This document shows, piece by piece, positions 49,960 through 58,407 of a stretch of DNA of 64,000 bases; position 1 is the stretch's first letter, and each line of letters begins with the position of its first letter. Below the pieces are notes generated by a model. That model was not told the origin of the DNA. It searched no databases and saw only the letters and a list, made by a program, of their open reading frames with translations. Position numbers and translations under genes: made by a program. Location: the NCBI GenBank assembly GCA_013099015.1, contig CP039998.1, forward strand, positions 682,001-746,000, in the 5' to 3' direction. The stretch is from Candidatus Saccharibacteria bacterium oral taxon 488 (GTDB lineage Bacteria; Patescibacteriota; Saccharimonadia; Saccharimonadales; Saccharimonadaceae).

Positions 49960-50830
49960 GCAACCCCTTCAGGCCATTTGCCCAGGCTATCGCCTCTTTA
50001 TCTGAGGTTATCTGCGGCGCGCGATTGACTTCTATCACATACGGGGTGCCATCGGGACTTATTATAATATCCACACCCGCCACACCAAGCCCTAAAACCC
50101 TAGCGGATTTCCTTGCAGTAACAAGTGCTGTCTCGAGACCTTCCATCGTATCTACTGGTGTAGATGTACCTCCGGCCGACTCATTATTAACATGACGACC
50201 CGCGGCAGCTCGTCTATGTTCAATATTAAATTCCTCACCAACCACCAGTATTCTATAATCACCATCATTTGGAATAAAATTCTGAAGCAAAAATCGCTTC
50301 TTAGGCCATGATGATATAATCGTTGCAATCTCGTCCACACTGTCTATCTTATAATTATCCTTACCGTGAGTCGCGTCCGTAGCTTTTAGGATCGCTGGCA
50401 AACCTACCTTATCAATATTTTTTGCCATGGCATGCGCTGATCCGAATAGTGTTGTCGGTACAAATATATCCTCAGCCCATAATTTCATCATTGTCGCCAA
50501 CTTACGAGCCCTCAGGTACCCGCCAGACAAGCATTCATCAATAAAGGCAGTTCCGTGCTTTTGACAGTAAAGAGCAACAGCCAAGGCCTCCTCGTAATAT
50601 ACATTATCATTCTCAGCTACAGCCCGAAAAACTACTAAATCAAATTCTGAAACATCATGACCGCTGACAGTGTCGACTATACAGGTATTGTTACCATCTA
50701 CACAGAAAAACAGGTCAGGGATTGTACTAATTACAACCGTAGCATCGACTAGACAAACTCCAACTCTATCAACTAGCGCTCTAAGGCGCCGGAGAGTGCC
50801 AGATCCTGCAGCAAGAATTAAGATTTTCAT
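49949..50830 (-). CDS. ATP-grasp ligase, second RimK-like enzyme
   Basis: I choose ATG 50830 (MKILILAAGSGTLRRL), nine bases after a TATAAT. The 293-residue product shows ATP-grasp motifs AILKATDATHGKDNYKI, DYRILVVGEEFNIEH and YVIEVNRAPQITSDKE. It is distant from the RimK at 47320 and so probably has another substrate. First gene of the set; its stop lies inside the protease gene. These three upstream genes are visibly AT-richer than their surroundings. Confidence 0.85.
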   Translation of the reverse strand: MKILILAAGSGTLRRLRALVDRVGVCLVDATVVISTIPDLFFCVDGNNTCIVDTVSGHDVSEFDLVVFRAVAENDNVYYEEALAVALYCQKHGTAFIDECLSGGYLRARKLATMMKLWAEDIFVPTTLFGSAHAMAKNIDKVGLPAILKATDATHGKDNYKIDSVDEIATIISSWPKKRFLLQNFIPNDGDYRILVVGEEFNIEHRRAAAGRHVNNESAGGTSTPVDTMEGLETALVTARKSARVLGLGVAGVDIIISPDGTPYVIEVNRAPQITSDKEAIAWANGLKGLLGG

Positions 50831-50839
50831 ATCACCCGA

Positions 50840-50845
50840 ATTATA
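50840..50845 (-). promoter_or_regulatory. -10 box of the ATP-grasp operon
   Basis: TATAAT on the reverse strand, 9 bases before ATG 50830. Confidence 0.6.
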
Positions 50846-50950
50846 CGAAAAATAACACAATCTGTCAATATTAGCATAGAGCCTGCCACCTTTGCGATGG
50901 CTGCTTTTTAGAGATAGCTCCATCTACTTACTTGATTACTATCAATCCAA

Positions 50951-52054
50951 CTACGAGAACAACCCCCGCTTCCTCGCACCATCAAACTGCTCCAGTAATT
51001 CACGCTGTTTCTTGCTCAGTTTGGTTGGCGTATCAACGATGACACCGACAATGTGCGGGCCGCGTTCATCGTTTCTCAAGTGCGGCACGCCGTGGCCTGA
51101 TAGCTTAAAGTCTGTCCCCGACTGGGTGCCGGCTGGGATTTTCATCCGCACCGTACCGTCCACGGTCTCCACATCAATTTCCGTACCCAATGCCGCGTCA
51201 ACCATTGAGATATGCTCTTCTGACAGAATAATGTCGCCTTCACGCGTGAACTTCTTATGGGCTTTGACGCGAATGTGAACGTATAGATCGCCACGTGGGC
51301 CGCCTTGAACAGCTTCACCGCGACCATGCAGGCGGATCGTCGCGCCATCGTCAATGCCAGCTGGGATCTTGACCGTAATCTCCTGGCGCTGGCGAGTTGT
51401 ACCCTTGCCGCCACAGACTGAACAGTTTTGCTCTGGGATTTTGCCGCGGCCATGACAGGTTGGACAAGTGACTGCTTGCTGAATTTGTCCAAAAATCGAG
51501 TTCATGACGCGAGTCTGCTGACCAGAGCCCTTACAGTCCTCACAGGTCTTCAAGCTATGGCCCGGCTCGACGCCATCACCATGACAGTGTTCACATTCAG
51601 CATCGAGCGTTATGCTCAACTTCTTTTCTGTGCCAAACACCGCTTCCTCAAAGGTCAGCGTCACATTGGTTTCAACATCACGACCGCCCCGTGAACCAGT
51701 CGCGCCGCCACCAAAAAATTGGCTAAAAATATCGCCAAACATGCCGCCATCGCCACCAAAGTCAAACTGCACGTTTTGCCCGCCAAAGCCGCCAAATCCT
51801 TCGAATGGATTGCCGCCAAAGCCACCGCCTGCTGCACCGCCGACCCCAGCATGGCCAAACTGGTCGTAGCGCTGGCGCTTTTGCTTGTCTTTTAAGACTT
51901 CATATGCCTCGTTGACCTCTTTGAATTTGGCTTCATCGCCGCCTTCTTTGTCGGGGTGGTACTTCACCGCTGCCTTACGAAAAGCCTTCTTAATCTCATC
52001 CTCAGAAGCGGTTTTCGCCACACCTAATACTTCATAATAATCGCGCTTACTCAT
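50951..52054 (-). CDS. dnaJ: Chaperone DnaJ
   Basis: The 367-residue product has a J domain with HPD (residues 33-35), a Gly/Phe-rich linker, four CxxCxGxG zinc motifs ([32 protein letters not shown]) and a C-terminal substrate domain. It delivers unfolded proteins to DnaK and stimulates its ATPase. It is separated from dnaK by a divergent CYTH gene but shares CIRCE control. Confidence 0.96.
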   Translation of the reverse strand: MSKRDYYEVLGVAKTASEDEIKKAFRKAAVKYHPDKEGGDEAKFKEVNEAYEVLKDKQKRQRYDQFGHAGVGGAAGGGFGGNPFEGFGGFGGQNVQFDFGGDGGMFGDIFSQFFGGGATGSRGGRDVETNVTLTFEEAVFGTEKKLSITLDAECEHCHGDGVEPGHSLKTCEDCKGSGQQTRVMNSIFGQIQQAVTCPTCHGRGKIPEQNCSVCGGKGTTRQRQEITVKIPAGIDDGATIRLHGRGEAVQGGPRGDLYVHIRVKAHKKFTREGDIILSEEHISMVDAALGTEIDVETVDGTVRMKIPAGTQSGTDFKLSGHGVPHLRNDERGPHIVGVIVDTPTKLSKKQRELLEQFDGARKRGLFS

Positions 52055-52062
52055 ATGTGTTT

Positions 52063-52100
52063 ATTATACGCTTTTAGCACTCGACATGCAAGAGTGCTAG
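52063..52100 (-). promoter_or_regulatory. CIRCE operator and promoter of dnaJ
   Basis: TTAGCACTC-N9-GAGTGCTAG (52074-52100, one mismatch to CIRCE). On the reverse strand a TTGCAT -35 lies within the CIRCE centre (52086-52091), 17 bases from TATAAT (52063-52068), which is 8 bases from ATG 52054. HrcA binding would cover the -35. Confidence 0.88.
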
Positions 52101-52135
52101 CCTCGCCCGTGCTATACTTAAATATAGGAGGTGTT

Positions 52136-52672
52136 ATGAAACAGACAGCAATTATCAATTCAGAAATCAAGGCTCGGTGCGCCGATCAAGAAGCAGTGCG
52201 TCACTATCTGCATGAACATGGCGCAGACTTTAAGGGGACTGACCATCAAATTGACACATATTTTGATGTACCCGAAGGACGCCTAAAGCTACGTCAAGGG
52301 CCGATCGAAAATAACCTTATCTTTTATCAGCGGGCGGACACCAACGGGCCGAAGCAATCGACCATCAACTTATCACCCGTGGCGCCGGACTCAAATATTG
52401 GCGAGGTGCTGACGGCGGCTCTCGGTGTACGGGTGGTTGTCGATAAGCAACGCGAGATTTACTTCATCGACAATGTCAAGTTTCATATCGATACCGTTAA
52501 GGGTCTCGGGAATTTTGTTGAAATTGAAGCTATCGATACCGACGGCGAACGAAACGCCGAGGAGCTGGAGCAGCAATGCTCACACTACATGCATGAACTT
52601 GGTATCAAGGCTATGGATTTAGTGGTTGGCTCGTATAGTGATTTGTTGGAGGGTGCGGCTCTTTCACATTAG
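52136..52672 (+). CDS. CYTH domain protein (class IV adenylyl cyclase-like)
   Basis: I choose ATG 52136 behind AGGAGG and a TATACT at 52113-52118. The 178-residue product has EIKARC near the N-terminus (a variant of ExExK), TYFDVPEGRLKLRQG, KQREIYFIDNVKFHIDTV and LGNFVEIEAID, typical of CyaB/CYTH enzymes. The reaction is unknown. It is divergent from dnaJ with one CIRCE in the shared gap, so it may also respond to heat. Confidence 0.82.
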   Translation: MKQTAIINSEIKARCADQEAVRHYLHEHGADFKGTDHQIDTYFDVPEGRLKLRQGPIENNLIFYQRADTNGPKQSTINLSPVAPDSNIGEVLTAALGVRVVVDKQREIYFIDNVKFHIDTVKGLGNFVEIEAIDTDGERNAEELEQQCSHYMHELGIKAMDLVVGSYSDLLEGAALSH

Positions 52673-52722
52673 CACAATTGACTGGCGGCGGTGTAAGCCT
52701 GTTGAGCCTATGAGAATATAAC

Positions 52723-52748
52723 ACTACCCCCGATAGAAAGGGGGTAGT
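52723..52748. terminator. Hairpin between CYTH gene and dnaK
   Basis: ACTACCCCC pairs with GGGGGTAGT around an 8-base loop. It lies between two convergent genes; only short T runs follow. Confidence 0.6.
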
Positions 52749-52772
52749 TTATGTTATGAGCTGATACCGAAA

Positions 52773-54665
52773 TTACTTCTCGTCAACCACCTCGCCTTCG
52801 ACCGGCTCGTCCTTGTCAGACTTTTTGTCGTCTTTAGACTCGTCGGCTTTTTTATCATCGGCAGCTTGCTGGTACATTTTGGCGCCGATTGGCATGATGG
52901 TATCCTGCAGTGCTTTGGCTGCCGCCTCTAGCTCGTCTTTGTCGTCAGCGTCTTTGTGCTTTTCTGCTTCCTTGACCGCTTCGTCAATCGCTTTTTTGTC
53001 GTCGTCAGAAATCTTATCCTTAAACTCGTCTGGCATTTTCTTTGCCTGGTAGATGGCGTTTTCTAGCTGGTTTTTAGCGTCAACGGTTTCGCGCTTTTTC
53101 TTGTCCTCATCAGCGTGGAGTTCAGCTTCTTTCTGAGCTTTTTCGATATCTTCCTTGCTCATGTTGCCAGAGTTTTGGATGGTAATTGATTGCTCCTTGC
53201 CAGTGCCCTTGTCCCTGGCGGTGACGTTGAGGATACCATTCGCGTCAATATTGAACGTCACTTCAATCTGCGGCACGCCGCGTGGTGCTGGCGCGATACC
53301 GTCAAGTACAAAGCGGCCCAAGCTCTTGTTGTCATTGGCAAATTCGCGCTCACCTTGTAAGACGTGAATCTCCACTTGCGGCTGGTTGTCGGCAGCAGTC
53401 GAGAACACTTCGCTCTTGCTGGTTGGCACGGTCGTGTTACGCTCGATCAGTTTGGTCGACACGCCGCCCATCGTCTCAATACCGAGGCTCAGTGGTGTCA
53501 CGTCCAGCAACAGCACATCCTTGACATCGCCAGCCAACACACCACCCTGAATGGCTGCACCGACAGCTACCACTTCGTCTGGGTTAACACCCTGCATTGG
53601 GTCTTTGCCGAACAGTTTCTTGACACGCTCAACCACTGCTGGCATCCGGGTCATACCGCCAACCATGACGATTTCATTGACATCAGATTTGGATAATTTA
53701 GCGTCTTTCAGCGCCTTTTCGACTGGCACATCGAGGCGATCTAACAAATCCTTCACCAAATCTTCCAATTTAGCCCGCGTTAGGCTCAACTCAAAGTGCT
53801 TTGGCCCGTCAGCATCAGCGGTGATAAACGGAATGTTAACTTCGTATTCAGTGACTGTCGATAGCTCCTTCTTGGCTTTTTCAGCTTCATCCTTCAGACG
53901 CTGCATAGCTGCATTGTCTTTGCATAGGTCGATGCCTTCTTTAGATTTAAAATCATCGAGGAAGTAATTAACAATGACGTTGTCAAAGTCCTCACCACCG
54001 AGGTGAGTGTCACCATTGGTCGCCTTCACTTCAAACACACCGTCGCCGAGCTCCAGGATGGAAACGTCGAAGGTACCACCACCGAGGTCAAACACCACGA
54101 TGGTCTCGTCATTTTTGCCTTTTTCCAGGCCGTACGCCAGAGCAGCAGCCGTCGGCTCATTGATGATACGCTTAACTTCCAGGCCAGCAATTTTACCAGC
54201 GTCTTTGGTGGCCTGGCGCTGTGAATCGTCAAAGTAGGCTGGAACGGTGATGACTGCTTCGGTGACTTTTTCGCCGAGGAAGGCTTCGGCATCAGCCTTG
54301 ATTTTGCCGAGGATCATGGCTGAGACTTCTTCTGGCGTGTATTCCTTGCCACCCATTTCCACGGCCACACCCGCACCCTTCTTGACGATCTTAAACGGCA
54401 TAAGGCCACGGTCTTTTTGGACTTCTTTGTCATCAAACTTACGGCCAATAAAGCGTTTCACGCCGTAAATGGTGTTCTTTGGATTAGTCACACGCTGACG
54501 CTGCGCCACTTGTCCGACCAGGCGCTCGCCCTTTTTATTAATCGCTACCACTGACGGCGTGGTGCGGTTGCCCTCGGCATTAGCGATGACCTCTGGCTTG
54601 CCCGCCAACATATACGCAAAGGCACTGTTGGTCGTACCGAGGTCAATTCCGATAATTTTACCCAT
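52773..54665 (-). CDS. dnaK: Chaperone DnaK (Hsp70)
   Basis: ATG 54665 follows AAAGGGG. The 630-residue product begins [17 protein letters not shown] and carries [35 protein letters not shown] and a Lys/Glu/Asp-rich C-terminal tail ending in VEGEVVDEK. The nucleotide domain drives binding of unfolded proteins. Expression is from its own double-CIRCE promoter. Confidence 0.97.
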   Translation of the reverse strand: MGKIIGIDLGTTNSAFAYMLAGKPEVIANAEGNRTTPSVVAINKKGERLVGQVAQRQRVTNPKNTIYGVKRFIGRKFDDKEVQKDRGLMPFKIVKKGAGVAVEMGGKEYTPEEVSAMILGKIKADAEAFLGEKVTEAVITVPAYFDDSQRQATKDAGKIAGLEVKRIINEPTAAALAYGLEKGKNDETIVVFDLGGGTFDVSILELGDGVFEVKATNGDTHLGGEDFDNVIVNYFLDDFKSKEGIDLCKDNAAMQRLKDEAEKAKKELSTVTEYEVNIPFITADADGPKHFELSLTRAKLEDLVKDLLDRLDVPVEKALKDAKLSKSDVNEIVMVGGMTRMPAVVERVKKLFGKDPMQGVNPDEVVAVGAAIQGGVLAGDVKDVLLLDVTPLSLGIETMGGVSTKLIERNTTVPTSKSEVFSTAADNQPQVEIHVLQGEREFANDNKSLGRFVLDGIAPAPRGVPQIEVTFNIDANGILNVTARDKGTGKEQSITIQNSGNMSKEDIEKAQKEAELHADEDKKKRETVDAKNQLENAIYQAKKMPDEFKDKISDDDKKAIDEAVKEAEKHKDADDKDELEAAAKALQDTIMPIGAKMYQQAADDKKADESKDDKKSDKDEPVEGEVVDEK

Positions 54666-54715
54666 ATGATTCCCCTTTCTTGTTTTGATCACATCTGGTT
54701 TTTCTTATATTCATT

Positions 54716-54787
54716 TTAGCACTCTTTATTCACGAGTGCCAACTATTTCAGTATAAATAATTAGCACTCTCATGTCAAGAGTGCTAA
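54716..54787 (-). promoter_or_regulatory. Two CIRCE operators and the dnaK promoter
   Basis: CIRCE 1 at 54716-54742 (TTAGCACTC-N9-GAGTGCCAA, one mismatch) and CIRCE 2 at 54761-54787 (perfect). On the reverse strand TTGACA sits in the centre of CIRCE 2 (54773-54778), 17 bases from TATACT (54750-54755) between the two operators. HrcA can thus block the -35 and the start region at once. Confidence 0.92.
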
Positions 54788-54810
54788 TTCAGGTTTTTAC
54801 TAGTTGCTAA

Positions 54811-55335
54811 TTATTCCGCCGGTGCGGCGGCGTTTGGTTCGGTTTCCGCCTGTTCTGGCGCTGACGGTTGGCGCGTCACCTTAACCATCGCGTCGCGAAT
54901 CACTGCGCCGTCCAGCGTATAGCCAGCGCGGAGCTCCTCGGCGATCACTTCTTTGTCGCCCTCTGCTTCTTCGTCAAATTGAATAGCTTGGTGCAGCTCG
55001 GGATTAAATAGCGTACCGGGTTTAGCGTCAATTTTCTCGAGGCCGATTTCTTTGAGTTGCTTATCGAGCTGTTTACCCAAACCAGCCACACCCTTCGCCC
55101 AGGCATTATCCTGTAATTCCTCTGGCACATTGGCAATCGCCCGCTCAATCGTATCAATTACCGGCAGCAGTTTCATCACGGACTTAGCCTGGCCCATTTG
55201 GTGCGCCGACTGTTTCTCTGTCTCTACACGCTTGCGATAATTCTCAAAATCCGCCCGCGTCCGCTGCAAATCCAACGTCAACTCGCCCAACTGCTGCTCC
55301 AAATCTTCAGTTTTCTTGGTCTTATTTTTCGTCAT
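54811..55335 (-). CDS. grpE: Nucleotide exchange factor GrpE
   Basis: The 174-residue product has a charged coiled coil (about 8-60; DLQRTRADFENYRKRVE) and a beta domain with PGTLFNPELHQAIQ and LRAGYTLDGAVIRDAMV. It resets DnaK by releasing ADP. AGGAGG precedes its ATG, which overlaps the stop of a 49-residue membrane protein gene. Confidence 0.95.
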   Translation of the reverse strand: MTKNKTKKTEDLEQQLGELTLDLQRTRADFENYRKRVETEKQSAHQMGQAKSVMKLLPVIDTIERAIANVPEELQDNAWAKGVAGLGKQLDKQLKEIGLEKIDAKPGTLFNPELHQAIQFDEEAEGDKEVIAEELRAGYTLDGAVIRDAMVKVTRQPSAPEQAETEPNAAAPAE

Positions 55336-55481
55336 TTTTTCCTCCTTCTAAACGGCCAAAACGGCTCGTCGCCATATGTGCAGGGAAAGAACGCGATCAT
55401 AGCCATGAAAATAATAATCAAAATAATCACCACTAGCCACGTTGGCAAGCCGCTCAGTAGTCCGCCAATCCATTCAGCCAT
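55332..55481 (-). CDS. 49-residue membrane protein between hrcA and grpE
   Basis: The start ATG shares a base with the hrcA stop (TAATG), a GGAGG precedes it inside hrcA, and its stop overlaps grpE by ATGA. The product has a short amphipathic start (MAEWIGGLLSGLPTW), one strong helix (about 15-33, mostly Ile, Leu, Val) and a positive tail FWPFRRRKK. It is therefore an integral member of the HrcA-controlled operon. Function unknown; it could link heat shock to the membrane. Confidence 0.75.
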   Translation of the reverse strand: MAEWIGGLLSGLPTWLVVIILIIIFMAMIAFFPCTYGDEPFWPFRRRKK

Positions 55482-56191
55482 TACAATACCTCCTCCAACA
55501 TCGCACCGGTTCGCCTAACCAGCTCCATCGTTCGACGGTAATTCTGCCGCGTCGGACCGATCACGCCGATGTAACTATTATTACTAAACTTTGAACAAAA
55601 CCTACTAATAATCAACGTTGCTCCAGAACTTTTACCAATCGGATTTTCGCTGCCGATAAACACATTGAGCGGGTGGTTCGGTGCCGCTTCACGTAGCCAC
55701 GGCTCAATATTATCAATCAACCTGGCAATCGCTTGCACGTGATCACCCTCGACAAACTCCGGCTGGCTAAACAACTGCGTCATACCATTCATATATAGAT
55801 GATCACCAAACGAGGCGAAACCAAAATTACCAGTCAATTCAACCAGGCTATCGACAGCACTACGAATCGCTCGATCAGACGTATCAACGTGCGAGTTAAC
55901 ATGCGCTTCGATCGCTCTCGCACTGCGATCGATGCCGCTCGGCAGCTCCGTCATCTGGGCATCGGTGATGCCATTGACGTACAACCGGTAGCCCTTATCC
56001 GTAGGAATTCGACCAGCGCTAGTATGCGGCGCTTCAATAAATCCCATCTCCTCGAGCTTGGCCATTTCGCTGCGAATCGTAGCGCTGGACACGCCAAACA
56101 ACTTGGCTAGCGTCACGCTGCCAACTGGCGCCGCAATTTCGGCGTATTGCTCAATAATGGCAGCTAAAATCGCCTGTTGACGTTCGGTCAT
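55481..56191 (-). CDS. hrcA: Heat-inducible transcription repressor HrcA
   Basis: I choose ATG 56191 (MTERQQAILAAIIEQY), six bases after TATAAT, and not the upstream ATG 56296, which lies beyond the operator. The 236-residue product has the N-terminal winged helix (SVTLAKLFGVSSATIRSEMAKLEEMGFI) followed by a GAF-like domain, shorter than the usual 340 residues. It binds the CIRCE sites described here, including its own. Confidence 0.93.
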   Translation of the reverse strand: MTERQQAILAAIIEQYAEIAAPVGSVTLAKLFGVSSATIRSEMAKLEEMGFIEAPHTSAGRIPTDKGYRLYVNGITDAQMTELPSGIDRSARAIEAHVNSHVDTSDRAIRSAVDSLVELTGNFGFASFGDHLYMNGMTQLFSQPEFVEGDHVQAIARLIDNIEPWLREAAPNHPLNVFIGSENPIGKSSGATLIISRFCSKFSNNSYIGVIGPTRQNYRRTMELVRRTGAMLEEVL

Positions 56192-56197
56192 ACTCCT

Positions 56198-56238
56198 ATT
56201 ATATCGCACATTTAGCACTCTTGCAAGGCGAGTGCTAA
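56198..56238 (-). promoter_or_regulatory. CIRCE operator and promoter of hrcA
   Basis: Perfect TTAGCACTC-N9-GAGTGCTAA (56212-56238). On the reverse strand TTGCAA (56221-56226) in its centre is 17 bases from TATAAT (56198-56203), which is 6 bases from ATG 56191. The operator overlaps the stop codon of the upstream LssY_C gene by four bases. Confidence 0.9.
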
Positions 56239-57635
56239 TGCGACCTTGCCGCGCGCCTGGCTTGGCTACGCGCTCGCGTAAATCGCCTGGCAGCATCTGA
56301 CGAAAACATCAGCACCGCTACAATATTCAGCCCAATGAACAGCAGCGTACTGGCTGTCGACCAGGTTATCTTGCCGATGGTCAACGTGAATGAATTAGCG
56401 ATAACTGCCAGCCCGGATATCATCATCAATACCAGCCGCAATCGATTGCTACCGCTAAATGTCCGGCTCACCAGCACGATGGTCGTAATCACCCACACCA
56501 CGCCAATGATAATCGACGAACCAATCAGCCAATTGGCAATCACCGCCGCGTCATTCACCTGACCATCCACCATCAGTTCAGCCACCGTCTGGCTATGAAA
56601 TTGGTCAATCGCAAGTAACTCAACAACAGTGTTGATGATACTGACCGCCAGCGCCGCAAACATTGCCACCACGCCAAACGCAATCTGTGGCGGCCGCCGA
56701 CTCCAAAATTGCTGTATCAATGTGTCGTGTGCTACTGGCATCACCTCGTGCGAAGTAGCATCGAGAATCACCTCGTCGCGCTCCTCTATCAATGACTTGT
56801 TGGCGCGCACTCGCCCGACCTCAAGCACTGGCAGATCACCATCGGTCTGAATGGTGTCGCCGCCGCCGTTGCGCGAATGATACCCGGTGGAAAAATCTTT
56901 CAAGGTGGTCACCTCGATCGAGGCGCGCGCTTTCAAAGCCGACTGGACGATATAATCCCGCTCAATGTCAGTATTCTCATCAATCTTATGAGTGATTTGC
57001 AGAGTAAATAGACTAAAACCGACACTTCTGTCGTACGTGCCCGCCGCCAGCCAGTCCACTCGGTGACCGCCCGGCAGCAGCCAGCCTTGTGGACAACGCC
57101 AGAAACGCACGTGATGGCGCTTGCCGGGATTGCCATCAACCTCCTGCTGGTAGGTAAAGTCCTGCCGCCGACCAAATAAAAACAGTGATGAGACCGGCGC
57201 CTGCGGATAGCTACGCCGCGTCAATATTGCCACCATCATCCGCCATGATGAACGCACGGTTATTTCCTCCGCTAACGTCCAGCCAGCCGCGGTCATCGCT
57301 TGATGGACCTGTGCCTCCGAGCCGCGCAAGGCTAGATTAACTGGATCACCCAGCAGTCCGTCCGCCGTCCGTGTCCGCCCGATGAAATAATTCGGTACGT
57401 ACAAGCTGCTCAGGATACGATGCAGCCGCGGCAGTGCCAGGTAAGCCGTAATCAGCCACACCACCACAAACAGCCCAACCATCCACCAGCCGCCCGAATG
57501 CCAACCCTCGCGCCACACGAGCCACGCCAGCCAGAACGACGCCGCACCGGCTAATAAGAAAAAGATCTGGTCAAGCAACCCCGACAACGACCAAAACGGT
57601 CGTCTCAGCGAAAACGACGACTTCTTCGTCGCCAT
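56235..57635 (-). CDS. Membrane protein with LssY_C-like domain
   Basis: The 466-residue product has two N-terminal helices (about 25-68), a soluble middle resembling the LssY C-terminal domain (GWTLAEEITVRSSWRMMVAI, then FGRRQDFTYQQEVDGNPGKR, then HHVRFWRCP) and four C-terminal helices. LssY_C proteins are envelope proteins of unknown role. It begins one base after gmk ends, and stops inside the hrcA operator. Confidence 0.75.
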   Translation of the reverse strand: MATKKSSFSLRRPFWSLSGLLDQIFFLLAGAASFWLAWLVWREGWHSGGWWMVGLFVVVWLITAYLALPRLHRILSSLYVPNYFIGRTRTADGLLGDPVNLALRGSEAQVHQAMTAAGWTLAEEITVRSSWRMMVAILTRRSYPQAPVSSLFLFGRRQDFTYQQEVDGNPGKRHHVRFWRCPQGWLLPGGHRVDWLAAGTYDRSVGFSLFTLQITHKIDENTDIERDYIVQSALKARASIEVTTLKDFSTGYHSRNGGGDTIQTDGDLPVLEVGRVRANKSLIEERDEVILDATSHEVMPVAHDTLIQQFWSRRPPQIAFGVVAMFAALAVSIINTVVELLAIDQFHSQTVAELMVDGQVNDAAVIANWLIGSSIIIGVVWVITTIVLVSRTFSGSNRLRLVLMMISGLAVIANSFTLTIGKITWSTASTLLFIGLNIVAVLMFSSDAARRFTRARSQARRAARSH

Positions 57636-58355
57636 CTAGACTGCGTCCTCACCCATCAAATAATCAAGAAGGTCCCGCGCTATCAACCGCGCCTCGTCAT
57701 CACGCCGATTGAACACGTCACCGCGCTCAATAATTTCGCCGCAAACTCGCACCGCTCGGCTCAAATCATCATTGATAATCACGTGGTAATACGGCACCTC
57801 CAGCGCGTGACTGAGCTCGGCGATGGCCGACTGGCGGCGCTTCGGCCAGGCCGTTTGAAATTCTGCTTCCGTCGCGTACCGCTGCTTCAATCGCTCCAGC
57901 CATGTCGGATAATCCGGCGGCACGATAAAGATAGCGATACAACCCGGCGCCAATTGCTCATACTCAGCCACACCCTGTACGTCAATATCAGTGATCGCCG
58001 TTTGCTGATGGTCGTGCGCTAACTGCAGCTCGGCTGTCGAGGTACCATACACCTTGCCGTGGACGAACTTGGCCTCAATGAACTGATGGTGCTCGAGCAT
58101 GGTCAGTGCGGTTGCTTGATCAATAAAATGATAATCGACGCCGTCGCGCTCTGGCTGACCGTTATTTGCCCGTGGCTCCCGCGTGGTGTGCGACACGATA
58201 TCACGAAATGACGGCGATCGCAACAACCGTCTTTTGATCGTATCCTTGCCCGCGCCGGAAATACCGGTCAGTAGCGCAATTTTAGTATCTCGCACCAGCG
58301 CTACGGCCGCTTCGGTCGGCTGGTATTCCCTGATGACACGTTCAAGATCTGACAT
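57636..58355 (-). CDS. gmk: Guanylate kinase
   Basis: The 239-residue product has the P-loop LTGISGAGKDTIKRRLL (about 34), SHTTREPRANNGQPERDGVDYHF-type GMP-binding residues (SHTTREPR) and a lid region. It phosphorylates GMP to GDP. It is some 30 residues longer than usual at the C-terminus. TATAAT lies 6 bases before the start. Confidence 0.9.
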   Translation of the reverse strand: MSDLERVIREYQPTEAAVALVRDTKIALLTGISGAGKDTIKRRLLRSPSFRDIVSHTTREPRANNGQPERDGVDYHFIDQATALTMLEHHQFIEAKFVHGKVYGTSTAELQLAHDHQQTAITDIDVQGVAEYEQLAPGCIAIFIVPPDYPTWLERLKQRYATEAEFQTAWPKRRQSAIAELSHALEVPYYHVIINDDLSRAVRVCGEIIERGDVFNRRDDEARLIARDLLDYLMGEDAV

Positions 58356-58361
58356 ATGAGT

Positions 58362-58367
58362 ATTATA
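58362..58367 (-). promoter_or_regulatory. -10 box of gmk
   Basis: TATAAT on the reverse strand, 6 bases before ATG 58355. Confidence 0.6.
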
Positions 58368-58407
58368 CCAGATTATTGCCTAAGCTTCCGGGAGCAGCTG
58401 CGACTTC

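Noticed and set aside
56192-56296. A longer N-terminus for HrcA starting at 56296
   Set aside because: It would begin upstream of the promoter and operator; the shorter start fits the HrcA family and the -10 box.
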